Positions 25,559-33,257 of a stretch of DNA of 41,822 nucleotides are shown in pieces (positions within the stretch are counted from its first letter, which is position 1; the number at the start of each line of letters is the position of its first letter). The DNA is from an uncultured Oscillospiraceae bacterium. Its GTDB lineage: Bacteria; Bacillota; Clostridia; Oscillospirales; Oscillospiraceae. The stretch is taken from NCBI GenBank assembly GCA_934655875.1, contig CAKUHB010000023.1, positions 1 to 41,822 on the forward strand. The letters are read 5' to 3'. A program made the position numbers and the translations under genes. Under the pieces are notes generated by a model. The model worked only from the letters and a program-made list of their open reading frames with translations. It searched no databases and was not told the DNA's origin.

Positions 25559-27337
25559 ATGTATTATTCGAGCGGTAACTATGAAGCGTTTGCAAGACCC
25601 AAAAAGCCGGAAGGCGTGGACAACAAATCGGCCTATATCGTCGGCAGCGGCCTTGCCGCTCTGACGGCGGCCTGCTATCTCGTCCGCGACGGCCAGATGA
25701 AGGGCGAGCGGGTGCATATCCTTGAGAAGGACTCCATCCCCGGAGGCGCGTGCGACGGCTATAAGTTCGAAAATGTCGGCTACGTCATGCGCGGCGGCCG
25801 CGAGATGGACAACCATTTCGAGGTCATGTGGGATCTGTTCCACTCCATCCCGTCCATCGAGACCGAGGGCGTGAGCGTCCTCGACGAGTATTACTGGCTC
25901 AACAAGGAAGACCCGAACTACTCTCTCTGCCGCGCCACCGTGAACCGCGGCCAGGACGCCCACACCGACGGAAAGTTCGACATTTCCGACAAGGGCGCCA
26001 TGGAGATCATGAAGCTCTTCTTCACCCCGAATGAGGACTTGCAGGACAAGCGCATCACCGATTTCTTCGACGACGAGGTTCTGAACTCGAACTTCTGGCT
26101 CTACTGGCGCACGATGTTCGCCTTTGAAAACTGGCACAGCGCCCTGGAAATGAAGCTCTATATCCAGCGCTTCATCCACCATATCGGCGGCCTGCCCGAC
26201 TTCAAGGCCCTGCGCTTCACGAAGTACAATCAGTACGAGTCCATGATCCTGCCGATGATCAAGTACCTCGACGGCTTCGGTGTGCAGTTCCATTACGGCG
26301 TGCAGGTCGTGAACGTGGAATTTGACTGCTCCGATCCGGCGCATAAGCTCGCCAAGCGTATCGATATCCTCCGCGACGGCAAAGAAGACGCCATTGACCT
26401 GACTGAAAACGATCTTGTGTTCATCACCAACGGCGGCTGCGTCGAAAATTCCTCCCGCGGCAGCCAGAACGAGCCGGCACCCTACAACACCGAGATCAAG
26501 CCCGGCGGCGGCTGGGATATGTGGCGCAAGATCGCCGCGCAGGATCCGTCCTTCGGCCATCCCGATAAATTCTGCTATGATCCCGAGCAGACCAACTGGA
26601 TGAGCGCGACCGTCGAAACGCTCGACCAGAAGATCATCCCGTATATCAAAAACATCTGCAAGCGCGATCCGTTCACCGGCCACGTCGTCACCGGCGGCAT
26701 CGTCACCGTCAAGGATTCCAGCTGGCTCATGAGCTGGACGATCAACCGCCAGCCGCAGTTCCGCGCGCAGCCCAAGGATCACTGCCTTGTCTGGGTCTAC
26801 TCCCTCTTCACCGACAAGCCCGGCGATTATATCAAAAAGCCCATGCGGGAGTGCACCGGCAAGGAGATCTGCATGGAGTGGCTGTACCACATCGGCGTGC
26901 CTGAGGATCAGATCGAGGAGCTGGCGACGAACAGCGCCAACACCGTCCCCGTCATGATGCCGTATATCGACGCGTTCTTCATGCCGCGCGCCTACGGCGA
27001 CCGCCCGAAGGTCGTGCCCGACGGCGCAGTGAACTTCGCCTTCCTCGGCCAGTTTGCCGAGACTCCGCGCGACACCATCTTCACGACGGAATATTCCATG
27101 CGTACCGGCATGGAAGCTGTCTACACGCTCCTGAACGTCGACCGCGGCGTGCCGGAGGTCTGGGGCAGCGTGTATGACGTCCGCGATCTACTCGACGCGA
27201 CGGTCAAGCTCCGCGACGGCAAAAAGCCCACCGACATGAAGCTCTCCCTCGTGCAGAAGGTAGCCCTCGACAAAGCGCTCAGCAAGATCAAGGGCACCGA
27301 CATTGAAAAGCTCCTCAAGGAGTATAACATTATCTGA
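25559..27337 (+). CDS. ohyA: Oleate hydratase (67-kDa myosin-cross-reactive antigen family)
   Basis: FAD enzyme that adds water to the cis-9 double bond of oleate and related unsaturated fatty acids, giving 10-hydroxy acids. The 592 residues match the family. The FAD motif is IVGSGLAALTAACYL (27-41), followed by ILEKDSIPGGACDG. RGGREM places Glu82 and YIQRFIHHIGG places Tyr201, the positions of the catalytic residues in the Staphylococcus enzyme. GGIVTVKDSSWLMSWTINRQPQ and FLGQFAETPRDTIFTTEYS are the conserved later segments. GGAGG (25546-25550) precedes the ATG. It detoxifies host or dietary fatty acids and is probably controlled by the TetR gene upstream. Confidence 0.96.
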   Translation: MYYSSGNYEAFARPKKPEGVDNKSAYIVGSGLAALTAACYLVRDGQMKGERVHILEKDSIPGGACDGYKFENVGYVMRGGREMDNHFEVMWDLFHSIPSIETEGVSVLDEYYWLNKEDPNYSLCRATVNRGQDAHTDGKFDISDKGAMEIMKLFFTPNEDLQDKRITDFFDDEVLNSNFWLYWRTMFAFENWHSALEMKLYIQRFIHHIGGLPDFKALRFTKYNQYESMILPMIKYLDGFGVQFHYGVQVVNVEFDCSDPAHKLAKRIDILRDGKEDAIDLTENDLVFITNGGCVENSSRGSQNEPAPYNTEIKPGGGWDMWRKIAAQDPSFGHPDKFCYDPEQTNWMSATVETLDQKIIPYIKNICKRDPFTGHVVTGGIVTVKDSSWLMSWTINRQPQFRAQPKDHCLVWVYSLFTDKPGDYIKKPMRECTGKEICMEWLYHIGVPEDQIEELATNSANTVPVMMPYIDAFFMPRAYGDRPKVVPDGAVNFAFLGQFAETPRDTIFTTEYSMRTGMEAVYTLLNVDRGVPEVWGSVYDVRDLLDATVKLRDGKKPTDMKLSLVQKVALDKALSKIKGTDIEKLLKEYNII

Positions 27338-27368
27338 TCCCAATTCATTTGGAAGACCCTTCTGAACC

Positions 27369-27402
27369 AACCGGCCGCAGCGCATCCGCGCTGCGGCCGG
27401 TT
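27369..27402 (+). terminator. Hairpin terminator after oleate hydratase
   Basis: A 15-bp perfect stem AACCGGCCGCAGCGC (27369-27383 with 27388-27402) with loop ATCC. It is followed by GCCCTTTAAAA, a poor T run, so termination may be partial. Confidence 0.7.
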
Positions 27403-27417
27403 GCCCTTTAAAAAAAC

Positions 27418-27446
27418 TGGAAATCATGCGCTGCTTGCGCTATACT
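27418..27446 (+). promoter_or_regulatory. Probable promoter of the phosphohexomutase gene
   Basis: TGGAAA (27418-27423), 17 bp, TATACT (27441-27446). The -10 is good and the -35 is four of six. Confidence 0.6.
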
Positions 27447-27472
27447 GAAGAGCAGAACGGAGGGAGAAACCA

Positions 27473-29131
27473 ATGAAACAGGACTATCAGCGCTGGCTGG
27501 CGGAGGTGCGGGATCCGGAGCTTCACCGGCAGCTGCGCGAAATGCAGCCGGAGGAGATCGAGGACGCGTTCGGGCGTGCGCTTTCCTTCGGCACCGGCGG
27601 CCTGCGCGGGATCCTCGGCGCAGGCACAAACCGGATGAACGTGTATCTTGTGCGCCGGGCGACGCAGGGACTGGCCAATTATCTGAAGGCAAAGAAGCTG
27701 CCCCTTTCCGTCGCGGTCGCGCATGACAGCCGCCTGCATGGCCGCGAATTTGCCGAAGCCGCAGCCTGCGTGCTGGCGGCGAACGGCATCCGGGTCTGGC
27801 TCTATCCGCGGCTGGAGCCGACGCCGGCGCTCAGCTGGGCGGTGCGGCAGCTTTCCTGCGGCGCAGGCATCTGCATCACGGCCAGCCATAATCCGGCGCA
27901 GTATAACGGCTATAAGGTCTACGGCCCGGACGGCGGCCAGATCACGCTGGACGCCGCACAGACCATTGAGAGCGAGATCGCAGGCATCGACTGCTTCACC
28001 GGCGTGCAGAGCTGCGGCTATGAGACGGCCTGCGCAGCCGGGCAGATCACGGCCATTCCGGATTCCATCCTGGACGCGTTTCTGGACGCAGTTCTGGCGC
28101 TGCGCCTGACGCGGGAGCCGTGCGAAAATCTGAAGCTTGTGTATACGCCGCTGTGCGGCAGCGGCATGGAGCTGGCGCAGAAGCTGTTTGAGAAGCTCGC
28201 GATCCCGGACGTGACCGTCGTTCCGGAGCAGCAGAAGCCGGACGGCCGGTTCCCGTCGTGCCCGTATCCGAATCCGGAGCTTCCGCAGGCGATGGAAGCG
28301 GGGCTGCGGCTCTGCAAAGAGCAGCAGGCCGACCTTCTGCTCGCGACCGACCCGGACAGCGACCGCTGCGGCGCAGCCGTGCGGGACAGGGAAGGGGAAT
28401 ACCGCCTGCTCTCCGGCAACGAAATGGGCATTCTGCTTTTGGATTTTCTCTGCAAAATGCGGAGCGAACAGCAGACCATGCCGCAGAGCCCGGTCGCCGT
28501 GACGACCGTCGTCTCCACCGGGATGGCAGACCGGATCGCAGCGCACTATGGCGTGGAGCTGCGCCGGACGCTCACGGGCTTCAAATACATCGGCGAGCAG
28601 ATCGGCCTTCTGGAGCGCACCGGGCAGGCCGGACGCTTCCTGTTCGGCTTTGAAGAGAGCTGCGGATATCTGTCCGGTACGCACGTGCGCGATAAGGACG
28701 GCATCAACGCCATGCTCCTCATCTGCCAGATGGCAAGCCATTACAAGGCGCAGGGCAAGACGCTGCCGGACGTGCTGGAGGAGCTGTTCCGGCAGTATGG
28801 CTGGTATCAGACCGGGCAGGTCGTCCGCACGCTGGACGGCGAGACAGGCATGGCCGCCATGCGCGCACTTTTGCAGCGCCTGCGCGCCTGCCCGCAGCAG
28901 CTGGCCGGTTTCCCGGTCACGAAGCTCCGCGACTACCTGCCGGGATTAAACGGTCTTCCGGCAGCGGACATGCTGGAGTTCTGCCTGCCGTGCGGCCGGC
29001 TCCTGCTCCGTCCCTCGGGCACAGAGCCGAAGCTCAAGCTCTATCTGGAGGTCTCTGCACCGACCCGCGCGGAAGCCGCGCAGCGCTATGCCGCCCTGCA
29101 CGAAGCGGCGGAGACGCTGCTGCAAAAATAA
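27473..29131 (+). CDS. Phospho-sugar mutase (phosphoglucomutase/phosphomannomutase, PGM2-like)
   Basis: Moves a phosphate between C1 and C6 of hexose phosphates, feeding glycogen and cell-wall sugar synthesis. The 552 residues suit the Firmicute PgcA/PGM2-like branch. The phosphoserine loop is ITASHNP with Ser138, the metal loop DPDSDR is at 293-298, the sugar loop is GFEESCGY and the phosphate-binding loop is RPSGTEPKLK near the C-terminus. GGAGGG precedes the ATG. It is a single-gene transcript ending at a strong terminator. Glucose versus mannose preference cannot be told by eye. Confidence 0.94.
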   Translation: MKQDYQRWLAEVRDPELHRQLREMQPEEIEDAFGRALSFGTGGLRGILGAGTNRMNVYLVRRATQGLANYLKAKKLPLSVAVAHDSRLHGREFAEAAACVLAANGIRVWLYPRLEPTPALSWAVRQLSCGAGICITASHNPAQYNGYKVYGPDGGQITLDAAQTIESEIAGIDCFTGVQSCGYETACAAGQITAIPDSILDAFLDAVLALRLTREPCENLKLVYTPLCGSGMELAQKLFEKLAIPDVTVVPEQQKPDGRFPSCPYPNPELPQAMEAGLRLCKEQQADLLLATDPDSDRCGAAVRDREGEYRLLSGNEMGILLLDFLCKMRSEQQTMPQSPVAVTTVVSTGMADRIAAHYGVELRRTLTGFKYIGEQIGLLERTGQAGRFLFGFEESCGYLSGTHVRDKDGINAMLLICQMASHYKAQGKTLPDVLEELFRQYGWYQTGQVVRTLDGETGMAAMRALLQRLRACPQQLAGFPVTKLRDYLPGLNGLPAADMLEFCLPCGRLLLRPSGTEPKLKLYLEVSAPTRAEAAQRYAALHEAAETLLQK

Positions 29132-29132
29132 T

Positions 29133-29169
29133 GAAAACAGCCTGCCGCACAATGCGGCAGGCTGTTTTC
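29133..29169. terminator. Bidirectional terminator after the phosphohexomutase
   Basis: A 17-bp perfect stem GAAAACAGCCTGCCGCA (29133-29149 with 29153-29169), 3-nt loop. T-rich tails are present on both strands, the minus strand continuing CATTATTTTTGC. It lies between converging genes. Confidence 0.9.
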
Positions 29170-29301
29170 GTTGGTGTAGAAAAGAAAGAAGAAAGAGAAG
29201 AGAGGAAAAGAAAGATTGGCTTGCTTACAGGTCACAGTATACCGGTCAATCATGTCAGAACTGTGAACGAATCCCGAAGGATTTGTGAACATTCGGCAAT
29301 T

Positions 29302-30174
29302 TCAGGTGTTTTGGCGCACCCAGTCGGCGGCGAACTCCGCAAAGCGGCTGGCTGCCGGGCCGGGCGACTCGGAAGCGATGGCCAGCGCGATCGTCCGGCT
29401 GGCCGGAGGATCGATGGGGCGGATCTCCACGCCCTCCGTATTGCCGCGCAGCAGAAGCGACGGCATGATGCTCACGCCGAGCCCCTGCCGGACCATGGCG
29501 ATGACGGCGTAGTCGTCCTTCGTCTCAAAGCGGATGTTCGGCCGGACGCCCGTGGCGCGGAACGCGCGGCGCACGTCGTGGTTTGACGATTCCAGCAGGG
29601 AAATGAAGGGCTCCGCCGCCAGCTCCGCCACGCGGCAGACCTCCTGCCGGGCGAGCGGGTGCCCCTTTGGCAGAACCGCCGCCAGCGCGTCCTCATACAG
29701 CGGAATGCAGCGGCAGCCGAGGCGGGACGGCAGCGTGATGAACGCCAGATCCACGCTCCCGTCTGACAGCCACGTGTCAACGTCGTGATAGTCGCCGTTG
29801 AACAGCTGGAAATCTACCTGCGGATGCTCCTTCTGGAACTGCATCATCATGGCCGGCAGCCAGTGCGTCGCGACGCTCGTGAACGTGCCGATGCGGATCT
29901 TGCCCGTGACCAGCGTATGAAGCTCTGCCGCGGCCTTGCGCAGAAGCTTCTCCTGCCGGACGATCTCACGGATATGGGGCATCATCTTTTCGCCCTCCGG
30001 CGTCAGCCTCGCGCCGGTGCGCGTGCGCTTGAGAAGCGGCAGCTGCAGCTCCGCCTCGATGGCCGCGATCATATGGCTGACGCCCGACTGCGTCAGTCCC
30101 AGCTCCTGCGCGGCCTTCGTCAGGGACGACAGCTCCACCGTTTTTTCAAAAACCTCGTATTTCTTCGTATCCAT
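29302..30174 (-). CDS. LysR-family transcriptional regulator
   Basis: 290 residues, the standard LTTR length. The N-terminal helix-turn-helix (about 3-62) reads YEVFEKTVELSSLTKAAQELGLTQSGVSHMIAAIEAEL. The substrate-binding domain (about 90-290) starts GKIRIGTFTSVATHWLP and includes VDLAFITLPSR and MVRQGLGVSIMP. The ATG at 30174 has AGAGGA upstream. It is divergent from putP, so it most likely controls that transporter and perhaps itself. The ligand is unknown. Confidence 0.93.
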   Translation of the reverse strand: MDTKKYEVFEKTVELSSLTKAAQELGLTQSGVSHMIAAIEAELQLPLLKRTRTGARLTPEGEKMMPHIREIVRQEKLLRKAAAELHTLVTGKIRIGTFTSVATHWLPAMMMQFQKEHPQVDFQLFNGDYHDVDTWLSDGSVDLAFITLPSRLGCRCIPLYEDALAAVLPKGHPLARQEVCRVAELAAEPFISLLESSNHDVRRAFRATGVRPNIRFETKDDYAVIAMVRQGLGVSIMPSLLLRGNTEGVEIRPIDPPASRTIALAIASESPGPAASRFAEFAADWVRQNT

Positions 30175-30188
30175 CCTGCAAATTCCTC

Positions 30189-30272
30189 TTGCTTTTTGGC
30201 ATGCGGCATGATATCATACGCGCATGTTATTAGAATCCTTGATATTATACATTACAAATATTCATGTGTCAA
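30189..30272. promoter_or_regulatory. Divergent promoters and operator between the LysR gene and putP
   Basis: Leftward, for the LysR gene: TTGACA (30267-30272), 17 bp, TATAAT (30244-30249), both perfect. Rightward, for putP: TTGCTT (30189-30194), 17 bp, TATCAT (30212-30217). A perfect palindrome ATGATATCAT (30208-30217) covers the putP -10, and CATGCG/CGCATG (30200-30205 and 30221-30226) flanks it. This is a good candidate LysR site. The LysR-gene promoter reaches to within 10 bp of the putP ribosome site. Confidence 0.68.
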
Positions 30273-30297
30273 GGGAAAAGAGAAGGAGAAAATCACC

Positions 30298-31836
30298 ATG
30301 AGCGGAGCAAATCTGCAGCATCTGCTGGCCATGATCCTGTATATGGCCGCAGTCGTCGGCATCGGCATCTATTTTGCCGGACGTGCCAATAAGGACACCG
30401 AATCCTATTTCCTCGGCGGCCGCAGCCTGGGCCCGTGGGTCACGGCGTTCAGCGCCGAGGCCTCGGATATGTCGGGCTATCTTCTGATGGGCCTGCCCGG
30501 CCTTGCCTACTGGACGGGTCTGGCCGACGCCGGATGGACGTGCATCGGCCTTGCCATCGGTACATACCTCAACTTCCTGATCGTCTCGAAGCGTCTGCGC
30601 CGGTATTCCATCGCCGTGAACGCGTTCACGCTCCCGGATTTCTTCTCGAACCGCTTCCATGAGAAGAAAAAGATCATCATGACGATCTGCTCGCTCATTA
30701 TTATCATTTTCTTCAGCGTCTATGCCGCCCAGTGCCTGTCCACCTGCGGCAAGCTGTTCGCGAACCTCTTCGGCTTCTCGTATGGCGGCATGATGATCGT
30801 CGCAGCCGTGTTCGTCCTCGTCTATACCTTCCTCGGCGGCTATCTTGCCGAGAGCGCATCCGATTTCATGCAGGGCGTCGTGATGGTGACGGTTCTCGTC
30901 CTCATCCTCATTTTGTCCGTCGTGTCCGCGGGCGGTCTCACTACCGTCCTGAATAACGCCAAGAGCATCGACGGCTTCTTCTCGATGGTGCGCACGGCCA
31001 CGCCGTCGACCACGGAGGTCAATGTGTTCGGCGCAGGCAAGCCCTATGGCGCGTTGTCCATCGCGTCGTGCCTGGCCTGGGGCCTTGGCTATTTCGGCAT
31101 GCCGCAGGTGCTGCTGCGGTTCATGGGCATCCGGTCTGAGCACGAGCTGGGCCGCTCCCGCCGCGTGGCGATCATCTGGGTCGTCATCTCCATGGCTGCC
31201 GCCGTGTTCATCGGCGTCGTCGGCCGCAGCGTTGCGGGGCTGGATTACCTGTCCAATAACGACGCGGAGAATATCTTCATTGACGCCGCGACGGCCTATC
31301 TGCCGCCCATCCTTGCAGGCTTCGCCTGCGCGGGCGTGCTGGCCGCGGCCATCTCGTCGTCTGACTCGTATCTGCTGATCTCGGCCAGCGCCGTCAGCCA
31401 GAACCTGTATCGCGGCGTGTTCAAAAAGGACGCGACCGAAAAGCAGGTCATGTGGTGCTCGCGTATCACGCTCGTCCTCATCACCATCGTTGCCATGGCG
31501 ATCGCGTGGAACTCCAATTCCACCATCTTCGGCATCACGTCGTTTGCTTGGGCGGGCTTCGGCGCGGCCTTCGGCCCGCTGATGCTTCTGAGCCTGTTCT
31601 GGAAGCGCACGACCTATCAGGGCGCCATTGCCGGCATGGTCGCGGGCGGCGCGATGGTCTTCTTCTGGAAGCTGGTCCTGAAGCCCCTCGGCGGCATGTT
31701 CGGCATCTATGAGCTGCTGCCCGCGTTTATCTTCAGCGTTCTTGTTATCGTCATCGTCTCCCTCTGCACCGCCGAGCCCGACGCGCAGATCGAAGCCGAG
31801 TTCGACAAGGTCAAGTCCGGCAAGGGCCTGCAATAA
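30298..31836 (+). CDS. putP: Sodium/proline symporter family (PutP-like)
   Basis: Na+-coupled solute uptake across the cytoplasmic membrane. The 512 residues form about 13 hydrophobic segments of the SSS family. Recognisable segments are SYFLGGRSLGPWVTAFSAEASDMSGYLLMGLPG, FLGGYLAESASDFMQG, WGLGYFGMPQVLLRFM and AGVLAAAISSSDSYLLISASA, the last bearing Na+-site serines. The start at 30298 has AGAAGGAG. Proline is the likely substrate from motif likeness, but close relatives carry other solutes. It is divergent from a LysR regulator. Confidence 0.92.
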   Translation: MSGANLQHLLAMILYMAAVVGIGIYFAGRANKDTESYFLGGRSLGPWVTAFSAEASDMSGYLLMGLPGLAYWTGLADAGWTCIGLAIGTYLNFLIVSKRLRRYSIAVNAFTLPDFFSNRFHEKKKIIMTICSLIIIIFFSVYAAQCLSTCGKLFANLFGFSYGGMMIVAAVFVLVYTFLGGYLAESASDFMQGVVMVTVLVLILILSVVSAGGLTTVLNNAKSIDGFFSMVRTATPSTTEVNVFGAGKPYGALSIASCLAWGLGYFGMPQVLLRFMGIRSEHELGRSRRVAIIWVVISMAAAVFIGVVGRSVAGLDYLSNNDAENIFIDAATAYLPPILAGFACAGVLAAAISSSDSYLLISASAVSQNLYRGVFKKDATEKQVMWCSRITLVLITIVAMAIAWNSNSTIFGITSFAWAGFGAAFGPLMLLSLFWKRTTYQGAIAGMVAGGAMVFFWKLVLKPLGGMFGIYELLPAFIFSVLVIVIVSLCTAEPDAQIEAEFDKVKSGKGLQ

Positions 31837-31853
31837 ACAAAAATTGATAAAAA

Positions 31854-31896
31854 CAGCGGGTATCCGGCTTTTATGCAGGATACCCGCTGCTTTTCT
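31854..31896 (+). terminator. Terminator of putP
   Basis: A 12-bp perfect stem CAGCGGGTATCC (31854-31865 with 31878-31889), 12-nt loop, then CTTTTCTTTG. Confidence 0.88.
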
Positions 31897-31899
31897 TTG

Positions 31900-31928
31900 T
31901 TGAAAGAGCAGAACTTGCCTGATATAAT
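31900..31928 (+). promoter_or_regulatory. Promoter of the Vat-like acetyltransferase gene
   Basis: TTGAAA (31900-31905), 17 bp, TATAAT (31923-31928). The start would lie about 28 nt before the ATG, so there is no room for a leader-peptide attenuator. Confidence 0.83.
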
Positions 31929-31962
31929 GAATGCAGAAACTGGAATCTTCGGAGGTGACAGC

Positions 31963-32598
31963 ATGTGGGGGCCGGACCCGAATAAGATCTATCCAAATGA
32001 AGCCATCAAACAGGTCGTGTATATCAAAAATGTCATCACACGCCCCAATATTATTGTCGGCGACTATACGTATTACGACGACGTGACCGGCGCAGAGAAG
32101 TTTGAGGAGCATGTCACGCACCACTACGCATTCCTGGGTGATAAGCTGATTATTGGTAAATTCTGCGCCATCGCCAGAGGAATCGAATTTGTGATGAACG
32201 GCGCGAACCACCGGATGAACAGCGTGTCGACCTATCCGTTCAATATCATGGGCGGCGGCTGGGAAGCGTTTACACCGTCGCTGGAGGATCTGCCGCTGAA
32301 AGGGGACACCGTCGTTGGCAATGATGTGTGGATCGGACAGAACGTGACGGTGATGCCGGGCGTGCACATCGGGGACGGCGCGATCATCGCAGCAAATTCC
32401 GTTGTGGCGAAGGACGTGCCGCCCTACTGCGTTGCGGGCGGCAATCCCTGCCGTGTGATCCGACAGCGGTTCAGCGAGGAGCTTACAGACTATCTGCTGA
32501 CGCTCAGATGGTGGGATTGGGAGCCGGATAAAATTTTCCGCAGCATGGACGCGCTGTGCAGCGGGGATCTGGAAAAGATCCGGAAGATCAGGGATTGA
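31963..32598 (+). CDS. Vat-family xenobiotic O-acetyltransferase (streptogramin A acetyltransferase-like)
   Basis: Left-handed beta-helix enzyme that uses acetyl-CoA to acetylate a hydroxyl. The 211 residues begin MWGPDPNKIYP, as in Vat proteins. His83 in VMNGANHRM is the catalytic histidine. STYPFN, GGGWE, KGDTVVGNDVWIGQNVTVMPGVHIGDGA and AGGNP follow the Vat order closely, and the helical end carries LRWWDWEPDKI. GGAGGTGA (31951-31958) precedes the ATG. Vat enzymes inactivate streptogramin A antibiotics; chromosomal relatives of unknown substrate are common, so resistance is possible but unproven. It is a single-gene transcript. Confidence 0.9.
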   Translation: MWGPDPNKIYPNEAIKQVVYIKNVITRPNIIVGDYTYYDDVTGAEKFEEHVTHHYAFLGDKLIIGKFCAIARGIEFVMNGANHRMNSVSTYPFNIMGGGWEAFTPSLEDLPLKGDTVVGNDVWIGQNVTVMPGVHIGDGAIIAANSVVAKDVPPYCVAGGNPCRVIRQRFSEELTDYLLTLRWWDWEPDKIFRSMDALCSGDLEKIRKIRD

Positions 32599-32631
32599 CT
32601 TTTTGTATGCAAAAAGCCTGCCCGAAAGAAT

Positions 32632-32741
32632 GCGCAGACACCTCTCCCTCCGGGAGAGGTGTCTGCGCGCAGCGAAGACGGAGAGAGTACGCGCAAGGCC
32701 CTCTCAGTCGCCTGCGGCGACAGCTCCCCCAGAGGGGGAGC
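32632..32741. repeat. Hairpin-rich dispersed-repeat-like segment
   Basis: Three perfect inverted repeats in 110 bp: 17-bp arms GCGCAGACACCTCTCCC (32632-32648 with 32652-32668), GTCGCC/GGCGAC (32707-32712 with 32716-32721) and GCTCCCCC/GGGGGAGC (32723-32730 with 32734-32741), then CCAAGGGG. The wording (CTCTC...GCGACAGCTCCCCC...GGGGGAGCCAAGG) is like a widespread intergenic repeat of gut clostridia as I remember it. No protein is credible here. Confidence 0.68.
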
Positions 32742-32756
32742 CAAGGGGAATGAGAA

Positions 32757-32786
32757 ATGGAGCGTATCGGTACCGATACGCTCCAT
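32757..32786. repeat. 30-bp perfect palindrome
   Basis: ATGGAGCGTATCGGT is followed at once by its exact complement, then GAACTGTTTTATG. It may be a terminator or a protein site. It lies between the repeat segment and the next hairpin. Confidence 0.7.
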
Positions 32787-32800
32787 GAACTGTTTTATGA

Positions 32801-32829
32801 CTGCCCGTTAACCTTCACGGGCAGTTTTT
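32801..32829 (+). terminator. Terminator hairpin downstream of the acetyltransferase region
   Basis: Stem CTGCCCGT/ACGGGCAG (32801-32808 with 32817-32824) followed by five T. The ireB gene converges on it from the right; the minus-strand T run is weak. Confidence 0.8.
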
Positions 32830-32844
32830 GCTGTCAGCTGACGC

Positions 32845-33090
32845 TTATGAAAACAGATAATGCTTGACGAGCTCCTGCAGCAGCTCGTCGCGGTCGATCT
32901 TGCAGATCAGGCTGCGGGCGTTGTTGTAGTTGGTGATGTAGGTGGGATCCTCAGAGAGGAGATAACCGACGATCTGGTTGATGGGGTTGTAACCCTTCTC
33001 GCTCAGCGCGCTGTATACCGCGGTCAGGATGGTCTTCATTTCCTCGCTGCTATCTTCCGGTACTACGAACTTGATGGTGTTGTCATTCAT
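32845..33090 (-). CDS. ireB: IreB-family regulatory phosphoprotein (UPF0297)
   Basis: Small cytoplasmic protein, a substrate of the Ser/Thr kinase IreK in Enterococcus, where it lowers cephalosporin resistance. The 81 residues read MNDNTIKFVVPEDSSEEMK, then LTAVYSALSEKGYNPINQIVGYL and DPTYITNYNNARSLI, the well-conserved core. The start at 33090 has AAGGAGG upstream. In many Firmicutes it precedes ruvX and yrzB; here it stands alone with its own promoter, so the usual operon is broken. Confidence 0.95.
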   Translation of the reverse strand: MNDNTIKFVVPEDSSEEMKTILTAVYSALSEKGYNPINQIVGYLLSEDPTYITNYNNARSLICKIDRDELLQELVKHYLFS

Positions 33091-33124
33091 GACGGTTGCC
33101 TCCTTCTTTCGAGCTTGTGCCCTT

Positions 33125-33153
33125 ATCATAATATATCGGGCCGCGTTTGTAAA
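33125..33153 (-). promoter_or_regulatory. Promoter of ireB
   Basis: Minus strand TTTACA (33148-33153), 17 bp, TATGAT (33125-33130). The leader is about 30 nt. Confidence 0.72.
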
Positions 33154-33215
33154 TGCATCGAACATTTCATTTGTGTTACATTTTCCCCGAAAGCACAAGA
33201 TTTAGACCTGTACAT

Positions 33216-33251
33216 ACAAAAAGGACATGCCCGCGGGCATGTCCTTTTTGT
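33216..33251. terminator. Terminator of pheT
   Basis: A 36-bp perfect palindrome with 18-bp arms (33216-33233 and 33234-33251) beginning ACAAAAAGGACATGCC. Oligo-T runs end both sides, so it can stop transcription either way. Confidence 0.9.
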
Positions 33252-33257
33252 GATCAA

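Noticed and set aside
32599..32800. Short open frames after the acetyltransferase
   Set aside because: Their sequence is dictated by perfect hairpins, so they are non-coding repeat.
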